From the NCBI GenBank assembly GCA_965202735.1, contig OZ241844.1, positions 620,001 to 684,000 on the forward strand: a stretch of DNA of 64,000 nucleotides. Reading direction: 5' to 3'. Position 1 is the first letter of the stretch. Every line of letters begins with the position of its first letter. Shown piece after piece: positions 61,919 through 64,000 of this stretch. The position numbers were made by a program, and so were the translations under genes. Below the pieces are notes generated by a model. It had not been told where the DNA came from. It saw nothing but the letters and a program-made list of their open reading frames with translations, and did not search any database. The DNA comes from HK1 sp965202735 (lineage in GTDB: Bacteria; Pseudomonadota; Gammaproteobacteria; HK1).

Positions 61919-62992
61919 TGCGCCGCGCGGGACGCATTCGCCGAAGCGACGGATGCGCCGCCTCGCGACGCCGGCGGCGAGGCCCGCCCGCGGGCGGCGC
62001 GCGGCGCGCGGCCGGACCGGCGCCGGCCGCCGCCCGACCGCCGGCTGAGCGTGGCGCCGATGATGGACTGCACGGACCGGCACTTCCGGTACCTGGTACG
62101 GCTCGTCACCCGGCATACGCTGCTCTACACCGAGATGGTGACGAGCGCGGCGCTCGTGCACGGGCGGCGCGACCGCCTGCTCGACTTCGCCGAGGAGGAG
62201 CACCCGATCGCCCTTCAGCTCGGCGGCAGCGACCCGCCCGAGCTGGGCCGGTGCGCCCGGCTCGCGGCCGAGCGCGGCTTCGACGAGATCAACCTGAACG
62301 TGGGCTGCCCGAGCGACCGCGTGCGCAGCGGGCGCTTCGGCGCGTGCCTGATGGCCGAGCCGGACGTGGTGGCGCGCTGCGTCGAGGCCATGCTCTCGGC
62401 CAGCCGCCTTCCGGTGACGGTGAAGACGCGCATCGGCATCGACGACCGCGACCGCTACGAGGATCTCTGCGGGTTCGTGGCGGCGGTCGCCGCCGCCGGC
62501 TGCCGCACCGTCGTCGTCCACGCCCGCAAGGCGTGGCTGTCCGGCCTGAGCCCGAAGGAGAACCGCGAGGTGCCGCCGCTGCGCCACGACGTCGTGTACC
62601 GGCTGAAGGAGGACTTCCCCGCGCTGGAGGTCGTCGTCAACGGCGGCATCGTCTCGCTCGACGAGGCCCTGGCGCACAACGAGCGGGTCGACGGCGCCAT
62701 GATGGGCCGCGAGGCGTACCGCAACCCCTTCGTGCTCGCCGATGCGGACCGCCGCGTGTTCGGCGCCGATGCGGCTCCGCCCGGCCGGACCGAGGTCGCG
62801 CACTCCATGCTCGCCTACGCGCGCCGGGAGCTGGAACGCGGCGCCCGGCTCCACCACGTCACCCGCCACATGCTCGGCCTGTTCCACGCGACGCACGGTG
62901 CGCGCCGCTGGCGCCGGCACCTGAGCACCGGGGCGGCGCATCGAGACGACGCGGGGGTCATCGTCGAGGCGCTGCGGCACGTCGGCGGCTGA
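61739..62992 (+). CDS. dusA: tRNA-dihydrouridine synthase A with repeat-rich N-terminus
   Basis: DusA reduces uridines 20 and 20a in tRNA with FMN. The fold starts at RLSVAPMMDCTDRHFRYLVR, with the catalytic cysteine in NLNVGCPSDRVRSGRFGACL, then PVTVKTRIGID, VVHARKAWLSGLSPKENREVPPLRHD and GAMMGREAYRNPF. The frame has about 100 extra residues before this: four 15-residue repeats of MARGQRDPESAPPPR and an Arg/Ala-rich linker. I chose ATG 61739, with GGAGCGGG before it; a later start would remove the repeats, but none with a good site was found. Confidence 0.93.
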   Translation: MARGQRDPESAPPPRMARGPRDPESAALPRMAREPRDAKFVPAPRMARGQRDPESAPPPRCAARDAFAEATDAPPRDAGGEARPRAARGARPDRRRPPPDRRLSVAPMMDCTDRHFRYLVRLVTRHTLLYTEMVTSAALVHGRRDRLLDFAEEEHPIALQLGGSDPPELGRCARLAAERGFDEINLNVGCPSDRVRSGRFGACLMAEPDVVARCVEAMLSASRLPVTVKTRIGIDDRDRYEDLCGFVAAVAAAGCRTVVVHARKAWLSGLSPKENREVPPLRHDVVYRLKEDFPALEVVVNGGIVSLDEALAHNERVDGAMMGREAYRNPFVLADADRRVFGADAAPPGRTEVAHSMLAYARRELERGARLHHVTRHMLGLFHATHGARRWRRHLSTGAAHRDDAGVIVEALRHVGG

Positions 62993-63008
62993 GAAGGGAG
63001 GGGTCGCC

Positions 63009-63983
63009 GTGGCGGAGGATACGCCTGGCGATGTCGGACGGGCCCCGCGACCGGCGCGGGGGCCGGATGCCGGATCGCGCCCGCGGCCGATGAGACCCGC
63101 GGTACGAGGCGCGGGCGGCTCTCCGCCCGGAGGGCCCGGCGCGACGCGCGGCATCGTTCTGATGACCGCCGGATGCGCTCTGCTCACCGTGAACGACTCG
63201 ATCATGAAATCGCTCACGGACGGCTACCCGACCGGCGAGACGATCTTCGTGCGCGGGCTGTTCGTCGCGCTCCCCATCGCCCTGCTCGTGTATCGCGGCG
63301 GGGGCCTGCACACGCTTCGCGTGACGAACCTCAAGGGCCAGTTGCTGCGGGCGGCGCTGCTCGTCGGCTCGATGTTCCTGTTCGTCACCAGCCTGCGGTT
63401 CCTGCCTCTCGCCGACGCCATCGCCCTCACCTTCGCCGGGCCGCTCATCCTGACCGCGGTCGCTCCCTGGACGCTCGGCGAGCATGTCGGCTGGCGGCGG
63501 CGGTGCGCGGTCGCGGTCGGCTTCGCGGGCGTGCTGATCATGCTCGTGCCGGGACGGGACGGCTGGCGGTGGGCCGCGCTTCTGCCGCTCGGCACCGCCT
63601 TCTTCGAGGCCGCGCGGGACATCGTGACGCGGCGGCTCGTCGCCACGGAGTCCAGCCTCTCGCTGACCGCCTGCTCGCTCGGACTCGTTGCTCTGTGCGC
63701 TCTCGCGACGGCCGGCCACGGCTGGCGGCCGATGAGCGCCGGCGACATCGGCCTGCTGGCGCTGGCGGGATGCTGCGTGGGCGTCGCGTTCGTCCTCATG
63801 ACCGAGGCGTTCCGGCACGCGGAAGCGACCCTCGTCGCGCCCTTTCGCTACTCGAGCGTCCTGTGGGCGATGATCGTCGGATTGATCGCCTTCGGCGACC
63901 GGCCGAGCCCGACGATGCTCGTCGGCGCCGGGCTGGTGGTGGGGAGCGGGCTCTACGTCCTGCACCGCGAGGCGCGGCGGTGA
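63009..63983 (+). CDS. EamA/DMT-family transporter
   Basis: A 324-residue inner-membrane protein with about ten helices in two EamA halves: GIVLMTAGCALLTVNDSIMK with FLPLADAIALTFAGPLILTAVAPWTLGE, then ALLPLGTAFFEAARDIVTRR with HAEATLVAPFRYSSVLWAMIVGLIAFGDRPS. Such proteins export metabolites, often amino acids or their relatives; the substrate is not evident. The GTG at 63009 gives a long basic N-terminus, and a start at ATG 63090 would remove most of it. It follows dusA by 16 bp. Confidence 0.9.
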   Translation: MAEDTPGDVGRAPRPARGPDAGSRPRPMRPAVRGAGGSPPGGPGATRGIVLMTAGCALLTVNDSIMKSLTDGYPTGETIFVRGLFVALPIALLVYRGGGLHTLRVTNLKGQLLRAALLVGSMFLFVTSLRFLPLADAIALTFAGPLILTAVAPWTLGEHVGWRRRCAVAVGFAGVLIMLVPGRDGWRWAALLPLGTAFFEAARDIVTRRLVATESSLSLTACSLGLVALCALATAGHGWRPMSAGDIGLLALAGCCVGVAFVLMTEAFRHAEATLVAPFRYSSVLWAMIVGLIAFGDRPSPTMLVGAGLVVGSGLYVLHREARR

Positions 63984-64000
63984 AGCGGCCGCTCGCGCAC

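Overview
This is a very GC-rich segment from a bacterial chromosome, most likely a gammaproteobacterium. The evidence is the set and order of housekeeping genes: an E. coli-type PurB, the long single-chain PurL, the block ftsB-ispD-ispF-truD next to eno-kdsA-pyrG, a RecBCD locus, DarP (YjgA), MsrPQ, TypA and DusA. No rRNA or tRNA gene and no CRISPR array was seen. The genus cannot be named from sequence alone.

Layout. 1-8.9 kb: end of purB, a histone-H1-like membrane protein with a 96-bp tandem repeat, purL, and the msrP-msrQ pair. 8.95-10.99 kb: an intact insertion sequence with inverted ends and a 10-bp target duplication; its transposase is fused to a DruA-like (DUF4338) domain. It lies just upstream of an Smr-domain gene. 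11.7-28.0 kb (minus strand): a near-continuous, translationally coupled run of 17 genes. It encodes two acyl carrier proteins, an active ketosynthase fused to a degenerate one, two further ketosynthase-type proteins, two ketoreductases plus an inactive-looking SDR, a thioesterase, a FabZ-type dehydratase, a GcvT-like protein, a membrane-anchored FeeM-like N-acyltransferase, and then a TPR protein, an ABC ATPase and permease, a LolA-like carrier and a probable outer-membrane barrel. I read this as a lipid or polyketide assembly line built together with its own envelope export route; it is the best candidate for an undescribed system here. 28.5-37.4 kb: a small lipoprotein, then truD, ispF, ispD, ftsB, eno, kdsA, pyrG and darP. 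37.8-53 kb: pepN, a DUF2141 protein, recD, recB, recC. 53-55.9 kb: a PLP decarboxylase and a transporter-like membrane protein. 55.9-59.9 kb: a small island with integrase, IS4-like and IS630-like remnants around an RTX-type calcium-binding protein. 59.9-64 kb: typA, dusA and an EamA transporter.

Two genome-wide habits show throughout. First, short non-coding elements of about 120-130 bp (called A and B here) sit in many intergenic gaps; several are flanked by 10-20 bp direct repeats, and one B lies inside an A, so they look like non-autonomous mobile elements. Second, conserved enzymes (PurL, RecB, RecC, RecD, DusA, KdsA, Eno) carry low-complexity or tandem-repeat inserts or tails absent from their usual relatives, and ispF and eno carry small local duplications at their ends. 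Coordinates of repeats are read by eye and may be off by a few bases.
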